From: Thalassospira mesophila
GTDB taxonomy: Bacteria > Pseudomonadota > Alphaproteobacteria > Rhodospirillales > Thalassospiraceae
Length of the DNA: 48,292 bases
Direction of reading: 5' to 3'
NCBI RefSeq assembly: GCF_002115755.1
Contig: NZ_JFKA01000018.1
Location: forward strand, 1-48,292
Shown here: piece after piece, positions 24,284-32,996 of the stretch
Layout of the letters: every line of letters starts with the position of its first letter
Position numbering within the stretch: position 1 is the first letter of the stretch
Program-made: the position numbers and the translations under genes
Notes under the pieces: generated by a model
The model's input: only the letters and a program-made list of their open reading frames with translations
The model's database searches: none
Told to the model about the DNA's origin: nothing

Positions 24284-27277
24284 CTAGTGTCGCACCGCGA
24301 CGGCATTAGCCGCCTCCTGTGCCAATTCTATCGGTCGATTTTCCTTGGTCATATGCGCATCCGTCGCCGCGATAACGATCTGATGCTTGGGATTAAACCG
24401 CCGTATATTTTCCGCCACAGGCTTCAGGTTTTCTGCCTTTACCGCCCATACAACCGGCTTCTGTGTCAGACGGTTTAGCTCGATGGCGCTGACCCGATTC
24501 TCGGCGATCAGAATTGGCTCTTTCGGATTTCTGGAGAGTTTGCCCCCGACGACATGATGCAACCCTTTGCCGTCACCCGGCCCGGTCCGCATTTCACCTG
24601 ATCCGTCTTTATCAATTCGGTATATCGCACAGAGACGATTTCCGCTGTCTTTGAGCGGCACAAGAACCTCGCCGGCTTCGTCTACACGATAGTTTGCCCA
24701 TGCTTTTGCCGTTCCCATCTCTGGCCGTTCTGCAATGGTTTTCCTGTCGGGTGTGGAAGCCTTTTGCCAGGCGATCCATGCATCATCGCCAACCGGTGTG
24801 GCCAGTTCATTGCGCAGGGTGGTCATGGTCGGGGCGGTAGCGGGATCGGGCACGATTTCGGCTTTCCAGACATTGCGATGCGTCTCGATGGTTCGGCTCT
24901 GCCATAGACCCTTTTCGTCGCGATAGCGTTCTTCAACCTGAACTTTCTTCTTTTCGGCAATTTCAAGCGTGATCCAGTCGCCTTTGGCGGCACCTGATTG
25001 TTTGACACAATCAGCAATATCAATCCCCCAGAGAATGCGTTCGGTTCCGTCAGCGTCTTGCAGCTTCACATAGCTCGATTGTGATTTCCGGGGATCAAAA
25101 TTGTAAGGGGCGTGGCCCAGCTCCAGCAGCCGGGCGGCATTGCGCCCTGATCCATTCCGGGCATAGTCCTTGAAGGCGGATGCCCTTTCTGGCCGGACGA
25201 TCTGCACGCCCAGTTTTGCGGCCTTTTCCGTGTCCTCGACACTTTCTGTGGCATCAAGCGCAACAACAATCCGGGCGTCACTGTTGCGCTGCCGGATCTG
25301 TTCGGCCAATGCGGCCCAGCCATCGGGTTCGGCGGGCACCATCACCGGACAGTTGGTGGCGCGATGCAGGGCCGCCGCATCGGCGTAATCCCGGGCAATG
25401 ATAATAGTGTTCTTGTCACGCCGTCGTTGCGGATCGATCATATGGCCAGGTGGGTGTTCTGGATCCGTATCCAGCACCAGACGTTGTTGCCCCTGTTTGT
25501 CGATCAGCATGACGTTTTCAATCCGGCCAGAGCGATCTTTCAGCGGGACAGCGACCTCGCCATCCGCGGTCAGTTTGACGCCATAGCCGCGTAGGCCCGC
25601 CGTTTTAAGCCATGGGGCATTGCCCGGCTTGGCCCAGTCGGTGCAGGCATCCCAGACCAGAAAAGCCTGATCGTTGGTTTCATGAGCAAAGGCGCGGCGT
25701 ATCCCGATTGCGTCATCCTGATCGGGTAGGACCACGTTTGGAATGCCGGGGAGAGCCGCCTTTGCATCGCCCGCAATGATCGGCGTGATCTCCGGGCTGC
25801 GACGTTGGTGTTCCGCAATCACCCGGCCCAGATCCGCAGGATCGGCCACAATAACAATCGGTCTACGGGTCGCCTCATGGATTTTAACGGCATCGGCATA
25901 GTCACTGGTAAAAATGACAGGGCCTTTGGCGACCTGCTTTTTCGGATCAATGACATGTGTCAGGCCGCGTGCCCGGCTATGGCCAATCTCCATGATTTTA
26001 CCGTCTGGCGCATAAAGACGCACAGCCTGCATATGGCCATTACGATCCTTGAACGGCACAAGAAGATTGCCGTCCTCATCCATGCGACAGCCCCGACCGG
26101 TCGAACGGGTCTCTGACAGCCAGGTCAGGGATTTTGCCGTCGCCCAGTTCCCGGCTTCTTTCCACGCGGCCAGCGCCGGGTTGGCCAGTTTGGTCACCGG
26201 TGTGGGTCTGTCATTGCCAAACACCAGGTGAAGCAGTTCCTGCTGGGCGATCAGGAACACCATGGCCAGCGGATCGCGATAGGCCTCACTGATCAGAAAC
26301 AGTTTCCAGTTTGAGAGGGATCGACCGAGCAGGGTGCTGTGGGTCGGGACCAGTTTGCGGGTGCCAAGATATTTGCGCCAGAGCGGCGGCATGGCAGGGT
26401 GGCGCAAGGTGGGGCGGTTTTTATAACGCCGTTTGGGGCGGTGTGGTTTGCTCTGTGTGGCTTGTTGTTCCTCGACCGGTGTTTTAAACTGCCCGAACTT
26501 CTTTTCCAGTGCCGCCTTGCTCATGGAACGATCTAGCGCGGATGCCTTCATGCCTTGGCCATCGGGGCCAAGCAGGACAAAACCGTTGCCGCGCTTTTTA
26601 AGGGTGATGTCGTAATCTCTTAAAACGGCGTGCAGTTCCTGCCAGGTCTTTGCTTCTGCCGTTTGTTTGAGGATCTCGTCGCGATGGCCAAGCACATGGG
26701 TTTGAAAACTCTCCTGCCATGTCTGGGATTCATAATCCCGTGCCGAGGGCGAAAGTTTAGCGCTGTTATCCATACGCTGCGCCATGCCGTTATCAACAAA
26801 CAGCCCGTATTTCTTTTCAAGCTGGCGCGAGACACGATCCAGAATTTTGTAATCGCGATAGGGCGTGACCACCTGAAGGGTTTGCGGATGCACCTTGTTA
26901 AAGGCGATATGCATATGGAAATTGTCGGTGTTGATATGGGTACCCGCAACATATTGATGGCCGCCAAAACCCAGTGCCTCGGCATAGGTCCGGGCAATGT
27001 CCTTGAGGTCCTGTTCAGACAGTCTTTCTTTCTCCCCGGGGCGGAAAGAAACAATCATGTGATAGGATTTGTCTTTGACGTCGGGCTTTAAACGCCGAAC
27101 CGCGTCAATCTCGACGAGTGCGAGATCAAGATCTTCGCGCTTTTCGCCTGCGCCGCAATTGGCAATCCAGAATGTGTCGAGTTTCTCCCCGGGTTCTTTG
27201 GCCGCCGCGATATAATGGGCCAGTTCCTTGTAGTTATCGGCGACATTCGGGTCTTTGGGGATCTTCTTGGCAATCAT
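24284..27277 (-). CDS. traI: Conjugative relaxase, IncP TraI-like (MobP) with repeated Toprim-like modules
   Basis: The 997-aa relaxase begins like RP4 TraI. MIAKKIPKDP opens the protein and Tyr22 (in AHYIA) is at the same position as the RP4 nicking Tyr22. The metal-binding motif III is His114, His121 and His123 (GTHINTDNFHMHIAFN). After the relaxase domain (about 1-300) come three related modules of about 130-170 residues. Each has GxxxxPLKDxxG-like strands and an ILIAxxYADAxxLHxAT-like Toprim segment. It nicks oriT and pilots the strand into the recipient. It overlaps mobC by 4 bp (ATGA-type). A fragment of a similar C-terminus lies at 16179-16385. Confidence 0.92.
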   Translation of the reverse strand: MIAKKIPKDPNVADNYKELAHYIAAAKEPGEKLDTFWIANCGAGEKREDLDLALVEIDAVRRLKPDVKDKSYHMIVSFRPGEKERLSEQDLKDIARTYAEALGFGGHQYVAGTHINTDNFHMHIAFNKVHPQTLQVVTPYRDYKILDRVSRQLEKKYGLFVDNGMAQRMDNSAKLSPSARDYESQTWQESFQTHVLGHRDEILKQTAEAKTWQELHAVLRDYDITLKKRGNGFVLLGPDGQGMKASALDRSMSKAALEKKFGQFKTPVEEQQATQSKPHRPKRRYKNRPTLRHPAMPPLWRKYLGTRKLVPTHSTLLGRSLSNWKLFLISEAYRDPLAMVFLIAQQELLHLVFGNDRPTPVTKLANPALAAWKEAGNWATAKSLTWLSETRSTGRGCRMDEDGNLLVPFKDRNGHMQAVRLYAPDGKIMEIGHSRARGLTHVIDPKKQVAKGPVIFTSDYADAVKIHEATRRPIVIVADPADLGRVIAEHQRRSPEITPIIAGDAKAALPGIPNVVLPDQDDAIGIRRAFAHETNDQAFLVWDACTDWAKPGNAPWLKTAGLRGYGVKLTADGEVAVPLKDRSGRIENVMLIDKQGQQRLVLDTDPEHPPGHMIDPQRRRDKNTIIIARDYADAAALHRATNCPVMVPAEPDGWAALAEQIRQRNSDARIVVALDATESVEDTEKAAKLGVQIVRPERASAFKDYARNGSGRNAARLLELGHAPYNFDPRKSQSSYVKLQDADGTERILWGIDIADCVKQSGAAKGDWITLEIAEKKKVQVEERYRDEKGLWQSRTIETHRNVWKAEIVPDPATAPTMTTLRNELATPVGDDAWIAWQKASTPDRKTIAERPEMGTAKAWANYRVDEAGEVLVPLKDSGNRLCAIYRIDKDGSGEMRTGPGDGKGLHHVVGGKLSRNPKEPILIAENRVSAIELNRLTQKPVVWAVKAENLKPVAENIRRFNPKHQIVIAATDAHMTKENRPIELAQEAANAVAVRH

Positions 27278-27633
27278 GGGGCTTTGTGCCGGATGGAGTG
27301 ATCAATCTGTCGCACCAGATCTTTCAACGCATTTTGCGTCCCTTCGATCTCGACAATCAACTGGTCAAACCTGACCAGCAGATCGGCACTGAGCGGTTCA
27401 TCGAGTGCGAGCTTGAACAGGTTGCCCAGACGCGCCTGATCGGCATTGATTTTGAGCAGATCGAGAATGGCCTCGGAAGCGGCAAAGTCGCGGGCATTGG
27501 GCAAGCGTGTGCCGACAATCAGGCGGCGGAGCAGTTCCGACCGGCTGAGACGGAGTTGGCCAGTCAGGGTGTCGAGACGGGCCAGTTCGGCGGGGTCGAG
27601 ATAGGTTTTAACCAGGTTGCGGGTGGTGGCCAT
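27274..27633 (-). CDS. mobC: MobC-like relaxosome accessory protein
   Basis: The 119-aa protein has an N-terminal ribbon-helix-helix segment (NLVKTYLDPAELARLDTLTGQLRLSRSELLRRLI) and a helical C-terminus that resembles MobC/TraJ-type oriT-binding proteins. Such proteins bend and melt oriT DNA so the relaxase can nick. It overlaps the relaxase start by 4 bp, the usual mobC-relaxase arrangement. The start ATG at 27633 has only a weak ribosome binding site. The 77-bp gap upstream contains a strong inverted repeat that may be part of oriT. Confidence 0.78.
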   Translation of the reverse strand: MATTRNLVKTYLDPAELARLDTLTGQLRLSRSELLRRLIVGTRLPNARDFAASEAILDLLKINADQARLGNLFKLALDEPLSADLLVRFDQLIVEIEGTQNALKDLVRQIDHSIRHKAP

Positions 27634-27710
27634 GAGGTCGTTCTTTGTCGTGAGAGAAACGAAGCGAGATGACCGGCAACGTCCCTGCGCTGCCGGTCAT
27701 TGATTAAGGC
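27634..27710. other. Candidate oriT or attenuator upstream of mobC
   Basis: A perfect 10-bp inverted repeat, ATGACCGGCA (27669-27678) and TGCCGGTCAT (27691-27700), encloses ACGTCCCTGCGC. The loop sequence TCCCTGC is close to, but not the same as, the IncP-type nick consensus YATCCTGY. The position beside mobC and the relaxase fits an oriT. A transcription attenuator inside the operon is the alternative. A 13-bp run, TGTCGTGAGAGAA, at 27646-27658 recurs at 23864-23876, which may be chance. Confidence 0.4.
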
Positions 27711-30700
27711 TCACATCGCCACTTGCTGACGCTGCTGCTGTTTGGGCGCGGGCAGGGACCGGGTTTTTTGCACCTTCTGCGCAAGGCCCAGTTCCTTGAT
27801 CTGCTGTTTGACGGTTTTGGCAAAGCTTTCCATGCCCCGCGCCCCATGCAGATCGTTAAAGTCGGTCAGCCCGGCCTGTTTCTCTGCCGGGGAGAGATTG
27901 GGCCGGATAACCGACGCATCGACCAGCGCCGCCGCCCGTTCGGCCCCCTTGATGCCGGGATTGATGCCTTGTTTGGCTTCCACCCCGTGATCATCATCGG
28001 CGGCAAGGATTAGCGGGCGGTTAGGGAAAGCCTTTTGCAGGGCTTCGGCGACCGGGGCGAGATTACCACTATCCATGGCAATCGCGGTTTGATGGCCGGT
28101 GGCCATATTCAGGCTTTTGCCGGTGGCATAGCCTTCGGCAATCAGGATCGGGCCTGTGTTGTTTTTAGCGGTGCCCGGGATCATATGCATCAACCCGGTC
28201 TTGCGACCATCCTTGAGGAAGCGTTTGCTGCCGTCGGGCGTGATCATTTGCAGGTTTTCAATAAAGCCTTTGGCATTGGTCATCGGCATTAAGAGGTTGT
28301 TGTTGGCATCGGTCTTCAGCGTCTCGCCACCCACCTGCTTGCGTTGTAAATAGACATGATCGGCAGGGGCGGCGTCAGCGCCCTGCACCATGGCATAGGC
28401 GCGTTTGGCCACCTGCTTGTATTGGGCCTTGAGGTTTTCTTCCATCTGCGCCTTGCGTGCCGCAGCTTCGGCCTTGCTGCGTTCAATTTCGGCGGGGTTA
28501 CGTTCGGCAGCTGAGCTGACCCACTTGATCGCCTCGTTGCCGGATTTGTAATTGACGATATTGCCCGCCGGAATGCCCTCGATAAAACCACGATAGGAGC
28601 CGCTTTTCTGGCCCTTGCGGTCGCCCTCGACCGAGACCCGGTGCCATTTGCCATCCATGCTCGGCGGGCCGTCAATCACCAGACCATTTTCCCGGCACGC
28701 GAGAGCAAATTCCTCTTCGGGCCGCATCCGGGATTCCGGCTGTTTGGTTGTTGTTTCATTCCAGCGGGCAAAGGGCTTGAGATCGGCATCGTCGCGCACA
28801 TACCAGGACTTGGCGCGCCGGTCCCATTTGGCCCCGAGCGATTTGGCATCATTCTTCTCGCTGTAAGGCACATTGAGGTAATGACGTTTCTTTCCAGGGT
28901 TCAGATCATTGTCCGGGGCGAGATCATTTGCGACAGCTTGTTTGGGACGGAGGGCTGGTGCCGCCGTCGTGGCCAGCGCTGCCGCCCGACTTTCCTGCCG
29001 GGCCTGTTTTTGCTCGGCAATGAACCGCTCCGCCATTGTCTGTCCCGGATCGGCACCGAGGCTTTTGACCAGGTCACTGGTGCGTTGTTCTTCGGGGACG
29101 ACCCATTGCGGACGCAGCGGCTTAAAATAGTCCTGATCGCGATGGGCGTCATACATGGCCGAGAGCAGTTCGGCATGTTTGGAAGACCGGCCTGCGAGGT
29201 CGGCCATGGTCGAGAAGGTTTCCCGTTCCTGATTAAAAGACCGTTCTTTCTTGTCGGGATTGTCAGAATATTGCCACCAGACATCGAGGTGTTTGAACGC
29301 GGCCCCGGCGTCATTCAAGGCTCGGGCCTCGGCATCGGGCAGACCGTCAAGACGGGCGGCATGCAACATCCAGTCCTGTTTGATCTTGACGGCGGTGTCT
29401 TCGGTCTGGTTGGCAAAGACATGGTCCGCAACCCCCTGCGCCGGATCCGTGCCAAGGCTTTTGGCAAGGTCGGTTGTGCGTTGTTCGGCGGGAATGAACC
29501 AGTCGGGGCGACGGGGTTTAAAATGATCCTGATCGGGATGGGCGTCATACATCACCGAGAGCAGTTCTGCATAGCTGGTGGTAAAATTCCCCAGCTTGCC
29601 CATGCGGGCAAAGGCTTCCTGCTCGTGCAATGTTGCGCGCGCACGGATGGTCGGGTCATCAGAGCTTTGTCCGGCGATATCGATCTGATCAAAGGCGTGT
29701 TTAGCCTCGGTCATGGCGATGACATCCATGTTGATCATGTTTCCAAGCAGGCTGGCATGGTGCATCCAGTTTTGTTTGACCTCCTTTTCGTTCCAGCCCG
29801 GGATGTCTTCGTGTCGTTCCGGCACAATCCTGTTTTTCGTGACCATGTTGGCGGCCTCCTTGCGCTTTTCTTGCGCCAGAACCGGTTTAAGCTGCTCGCG
29901 CAGCCCCGGTTCCATGATCCAGCTTTTGATGTTTTCGGCATCACGTGCGGCGGTGAAGAGAACATAGCGATCTTCTTTGATCGCCTTCATCCAGCTGCCA
30001 ACATAGGCGGCATGGCGTTCCGGATAATGGCCGAGCCCCAGTTCGGTGGTCAGCATGTAGCTGCCAATCTCGGCGCGCAGTTCCTCTTTGGCATAAACCT
30101 CCGAGCCAAACGGCCCGAACTCCCGGGCCATTCTGGATTGATGGCCAGTGGCATGACCAAGCTCATGTAAGGCGGTTGCGTAATAGTCATAAGGTCCGTT
30201 AAAGGCGTCTTGCGGCGGCAGATGAATTTCATCACTCATCGGGCGGTAAAAGGCGCGATCTCGCTGATCATGAAAGATCGGCACATTGCCCTGTTTGAGC
30301 AGCTCCTCGGCCCGTTCGACTGGCTCGAAGGTCGGTTCCGGGGCAATCCACGGGGCCAGCCCGTCGATCTGTTCGGCATTAAAGACCACGGCATGAAAGA
30401 CCTGGGGACGATCAAGGCGCACTTCGCGGTTTTTGGCCTTGCCATTGTCATCAAGGACCGGCTTGCCGTCCTCATCAAGCACGGGGCGCTTGTCGGTCCA
30501 TTTCCAGTATTCGATTTTGGTGCCTTTTTCGCCCTTGCGCACCTGGGCGTCTTGCTGGGTGGCTTGCCGATAGGTCATCCAGCGCGGGTCTTCATGGCCG
30601 CGTGTTTCAAGCCAGATGGCATTGATGCCGCGATAATTGGCCCCCGAGACGGGATTGAACGGACCAAGCCGGACCTTGCCCGCGTCCCACGGCTTTTGCC

Positions 30701-30776
30701 ACGGTGCTGTGCCCGCTTCGATATGGGTCAGCAGTTCCTCGACCACCTGATCGCGATAGGATTTTTTCTCGCTCAT
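27711..30776 (-). CDS. ArdC / zincin metallopeptidase / Toprim primase-like transfer protein
   Basis: The 1021-aa multidomain protein starts with an ArdC-type ssDNA-binding domain (residues 5-140, AGTAPWQKPW, then NYRGINAIWL). A zinc metallopeptidase domain with HELGHATGH (His204, Glu205, His208) follows. Two similar modules of about 140 aa come next, each ending in an LLSxMYDAHxDQDxFKPxRPxW-like block followed by an EQRTxDLxKSLG block. After these lies a DUF5710-like segment (YLNVPYSEKNDAKSLGAKWD). The C-terminal Toprim domain (ILIAEGYATGKSLNMATGH, then LILAADDDHG) resembles TraC/P4-type primases. It likely enters the recipient to coat, protect from restriction and prime the strand. Start ATG at 30776 overlaps the upstream gene by 4 bp. 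Confidence 0.85.
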   Translation of the reverse strand: MSEKKSYRDQVVEELLTHIEAGTAPWQKPWDAGKVRLGPFNPVSGANYRGINAIWLETRGHEDPRWMTYRQATQQDAQVRKGEKGTKIEYWKWTDKRPVLDEDGKPVLDDNGKAKNREVRLDRPQVFHAVVFNAEQIDGLAPWIAPEPTFEPVERAEELLKQGNVPIFHDQRDRAFYRPMSDEIHLPPQDAFNGPYDYYATALHELGHATGHQSRMAREFGPFGSEVYAKEELRAEIGSYMLTTELGLGHYPERHAAYVGSWMKAIKEDRYVLFTAARDAENIKSWIMEPGLREQLKPVLAQEKRKEAANMVTKNRIVPERHEDIPGWNEKEVKQNWMHHASLLGNMINMDVIAMTEAKHAFDQIDIAGQSSDDPTIRARATLHEQEAFARMGKLGNFTTSYAELLSVMYDAHPDQDHFKPRRPDWFIPAEQRTTDLAKSLGTDPAQGVADHVFANQTEDTAVKIKQDWMLHAARLDGLPDAEARALNDAGAAFKHLDVWWQYSDNPDKKERSFNQERETFSTMADLAGRSSKHAELLSAMYDAHRDQDYFKPLRPQWVVPEEQRTSDLVKSLGADPGQTMAERFIAEQKQARQESRAAALATTAAPALRPKQAVANDLAPDNDLNPGKKRHYLNVPYSEKNDAKSLGAKWDRRAKSWYVRDDADLKPFARWNETTTKQPESRMRPEEEFALACRENGLVIDGPPSMDGKWHRVSVEGDRKGQKSGSYRGFIEGIPAGNIVNYKSGNEAIKWVSSAAERNPAEIERSKAEAAARKAQMEENLKAQYKQVAKRAYAMVQGADAAPADHVYLQRKQVGGETLKTDANNNLLMPMTNAKGFIENLQMITPDGSKRFLKDGRKTGLMHMIPGTAKNNTGPILIAEGYATGKSLNMATGHQTAIAMDSGNLAPVAEALQKAFPNRPLILAADDDHGVEAKQGINPGIKGAERAAALVDASVIRPNLSPAEKQAGLTDFNDLHGARGMESFAKTVKQQIKELGLAQKVQKTRSLPAPKQQQRQQVAM

Positions 30777-31123
30777 TTGCCGCGCCCTCCATCGAGAGCG
30801 TCATTCCCGCCGGGATCGCTATCCCCGGCAGAGTTCTCTTCTGTCGTCGGATCAAGGCCATCAAAATGGCTGTCGAGTGCGTCCTGGTCGGACAGACCGG
30901 TTTCCCAAAACGCGCCCATGTCTTCGGCAACATCGGGATCCACACTGAGCGGGCCGTTTTCGCCCGCGCGGGTGACACTTTCGCTGGCGAGCTTGAGATA
31001 ATCGGCCTCGGACAGGTGCGCGTTGGCGTTGACGTTGGCGCTCGCATTGGCATTGCTGCCGCGACCGGGATCAATCCCGGTCTCTTCAGTTTTAACCAGA
31101 TAGATTTTGGGTGTGTCAGACAT
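30773..31123 (-). CDS. Small acidic hypothetical protein of the transfer operon, 116 aa
   Basis: I do not recognise this protein. It is acidic, with a low-complexity Asn/Ala stretch (NANASANVNANAHL) near residue 25 and a disordered Asp/Glu/Gly-rich C-terminus. There is no signal or membrane segment. It overlaps virD4 by 8 bp upstream and the ArdC/primase gene by 4 bp downstream, so it is surely translated within the operon. A role as an adaptor or substrate of the coupling protein is possible from position alone. Confidence 0.65.
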   Translation of the reverse strand: MSDTPKIYLVKTEETGIDPGRGSNANASANVNANAHLSEADYLKLASESVTRAGENGPLSVDPDVAEDMGAFWETGLSDQDALDSHFDGLDPTTEENSAGDSDPGGNDALDGGRGK

Positions 31124-32996
31124 GGGATGTCTCCTTTTGGGTGCTGGACGGGGGAGGGGTTTGCGTCATCTTTGGCGGACGGACCTTGCTTCGGCTGCGT
31201 AAAGCCGGATCAAGGAAATAGAGTTTCTGACGCCCGAGAATGGGCGGACGACCACCAACAAAGATCAGGGCGTCGCCGGGTTGGGGTTTTTTCTTGCCGT
31301 CAGGATCGACATCAATCATGCGCAGCCGCATGATTTCATCGGCGGTCAACAGATCGCGTGAGACTTCCTGAAGGTTTTCCGAATGGGATCCTTGCGATCC
31401 CGGCTTGCCCGAGCGTGAATGTTTGCGCTGAACAATGGTCTGTTTGCCTGCCAGCTTTGACAGCAATTCTGCGGTCGGCAGTTTGTTGGGCGTAAAGGCA
31501 ATGCGGACATGGCAGTTGGCAAAGATCGACTCATCCTTGCCGTATTTTTTATAAAGCTGCTCGATATTCTGAATGATGATGTAGGCCTTGATGCCATAGC
31601 CAGCCATGAAGGCCAGCGCCTCTTCAAAGATCTCGAGCTTGCCCAGCGACGGGAACTCGTCGAGCATCAGCAACAGCCGGTGTTTGTAGCCCGGTATTTG
31701 CTCGCCATCGCCAAATTCCATCTTTTCCGTCAGGCGGCGCATGAACAGGTTCATCATGATGCGGATCAGCGGGATCAGCCGATCCTTGTCGGCGGGCGAG
31801 AACACCAGGTAAAGCATGGTCGGTTTCTCGTCATTCATCAGATCATCAAGGCGAAAGTCACTGATCGCGGTGTTTTCGGCAATGATCGGATCGGCATACA
31901 GGGTGAGCTGGGTTTTGGCATTGGAATGAACGCCTGATCGTTCCTGCGGGGCCTTGATCGCCATGCTGTTGGCCCCGCGTTTGACCTCCTTGTTGACATG
32001 GGCAAAGCCATGGTCATAGGCGGCCATGGTTTGCAAAATGGCGACGAAGTTGTCTTCCGCATCCATGTTGTCGCCGTTTGAGGAAGGCGTTGGCGGCGTT
32101 GCACCGTCTTCGTCTTCAACGGCCCCGTCGGGCGGGGTAACGGTGCTGATGCCGGAAAGAAAAATGTTCACATCATCAAAATTGGCGGTGCGGTGCTGTT
32201 CTTTTTGCACCTTGTAGCAAACATGGAGCAGCACCACCGAGAGCCAGCCCCAGCCTTCCTCGCGCCAGTAATTACCGGCAATGCCTTTGCCATCGGGATC
32301 GACCACCATATTGGCGATGTTCTGGCAATCGCCGATGTCACGCCGGCTGTTGATGCGGATTTCGGCGAGCGGATTAAAGCGCACCGTTTCATCATTGTTG
32401 GGATTGCTGGGATCAAAGCGCAGTACGGTTTTGCCCTGATCACGGTTCCAGCCAGCGGTCTTGGCATAGTTCTCGCCCTTGATATCAAGCACCAGCGCAC
32501 TTTCGGGCCATGACAGCAGGGTGGGGAGAATGATGCTGACCCCTTTGCCGCTGCGCGTCGGGGCAAAGGCCAGCACATGCTCGGGGCCGTGATGGCGCAG
32601 TTCACGCACCTTGCCAAAGAAACGCGGGAAGCCGCCAATCACCACCCCTTTGGCGGTGAGAAGCCGGGCCTTTTTAACATCACGCCAGGTGGCCCAGCGG
32701 GCCGAGCCATGCAGTTCCTTGCCCTTGCGCGTGCCCGAGATCGTGTCATTGCGCGCCCGGGCCGAGAAGATGGCCAGCACAATCAGGACCAGCATGCCGG
32801 ACCCAAGAATGACCAGGGCCGGGTTTTGCATATTATCGGGCAGACCGGCAGGATGAATGAGGGTGGCATACAGCCATTGCCACCAGTCGAGATGGCGCGG
32901 ATCAAAGCCGACCACAACATGCCAGTCGGCAATGACGCCAGCCAGCATGCCAAGGACGACGACGAACATGGCAAAATGATAAAGTTTTGCGGTCAT
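31116..32996 (-). CDS. virD4: Type IV coupling protein VirD4/TraG
   Basis: The 626-aa protein has two N-terminal membrane helices (about 7-25 and 58-78) and a RecA-like ATPase domain. Walker A is APTRSGKG at 145-152 and Walker B is LLLMLDEFPSLG. FTPNKLPTAELLSKLAGKQTI near the C-terminus is typical of TraG/VirD4. It recruits the relaxosome to the secretion channel and pumps DNA. An unusual acidic insertion (VEDEDGATPPTPSSNGDNMDA) lies within the all-alpha region. Start ATG overlaps virB11 by 4 bp. Confidence 0.95.
   Translation of the reverse strand: MTAKLYHFAMFVVVLGMLAGVIADWHVVVGFDPRHLDWWQWLYATLIHPAGLPDNMQNPALVILGSGMLVLIVLAIFSARARNDTISGTRKGKELHGSARWATWRDVKKARLLTAKGVVIGGFPRFFGKVRELRHHGPEHVLAFAPTRSGKGVSIILPTLLSWPESALVLDIKGENYAKTAGWNRDQGKTVLRFDPSNPNNDETVRFNPLAEIRINSRRDIGDCQNIANMVVDPDGKGIAGNYWREEGWGWLSVVLLHVCYKVQKEQHRTANFDDVNIFLSGISTVTPPDGAVEDEDGATPPTPSSNGDNMDAEDNFVAILQTMAAYDHGFAHVNKEVKRGANSMAIKAPQERSGVHSNAKTQLTLYADPIIAENTAISDFRLDDLMNDEKPTMLYLVFSPADKDRLIPLIRIMMNLFMRRLTEKMEFGDGEQIPGYKHRLLLMLDEFPSLGKLEIFEEALAFMAGYGIKAYIIIQNIEQLYKKYGKDESIFANCHVRIAFTPNKLPTAELLSKLAGKQTIVQRKHSRSGKPGSQGSHSENLQEVSRDLLTADEIMRLRMIDVDPDGKKKPQPGDALIFVGGRPPILGRQKLYFLDPALRSRSKVRPPKMTQTPPPSSTQKETSHV

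Noticed and set aside
24121..24306. 61-codon minus-strand frame overlapping the relaxase stop
   Set aside because: Its ATG lies out of frame within the relaxase end, and no ribosome binding site or family pattern is visible. It could be a tiny coupled gene but I cannot support it.
27646..27658. 13-bp run TGTCGTGAGAGAA shared with 23864-23876 as flanking repeats of the mob genes
   Set aside because: Several 13-bp matches are expected by chance in a window this size, so it is not evidence of an attachment site by itself.
28641..30170. 509-codon plus-strand frame
   Set aside because: It is antisense to the well-supported ArdC/primase gene and its product looks like a translated shadow with no family pattern.
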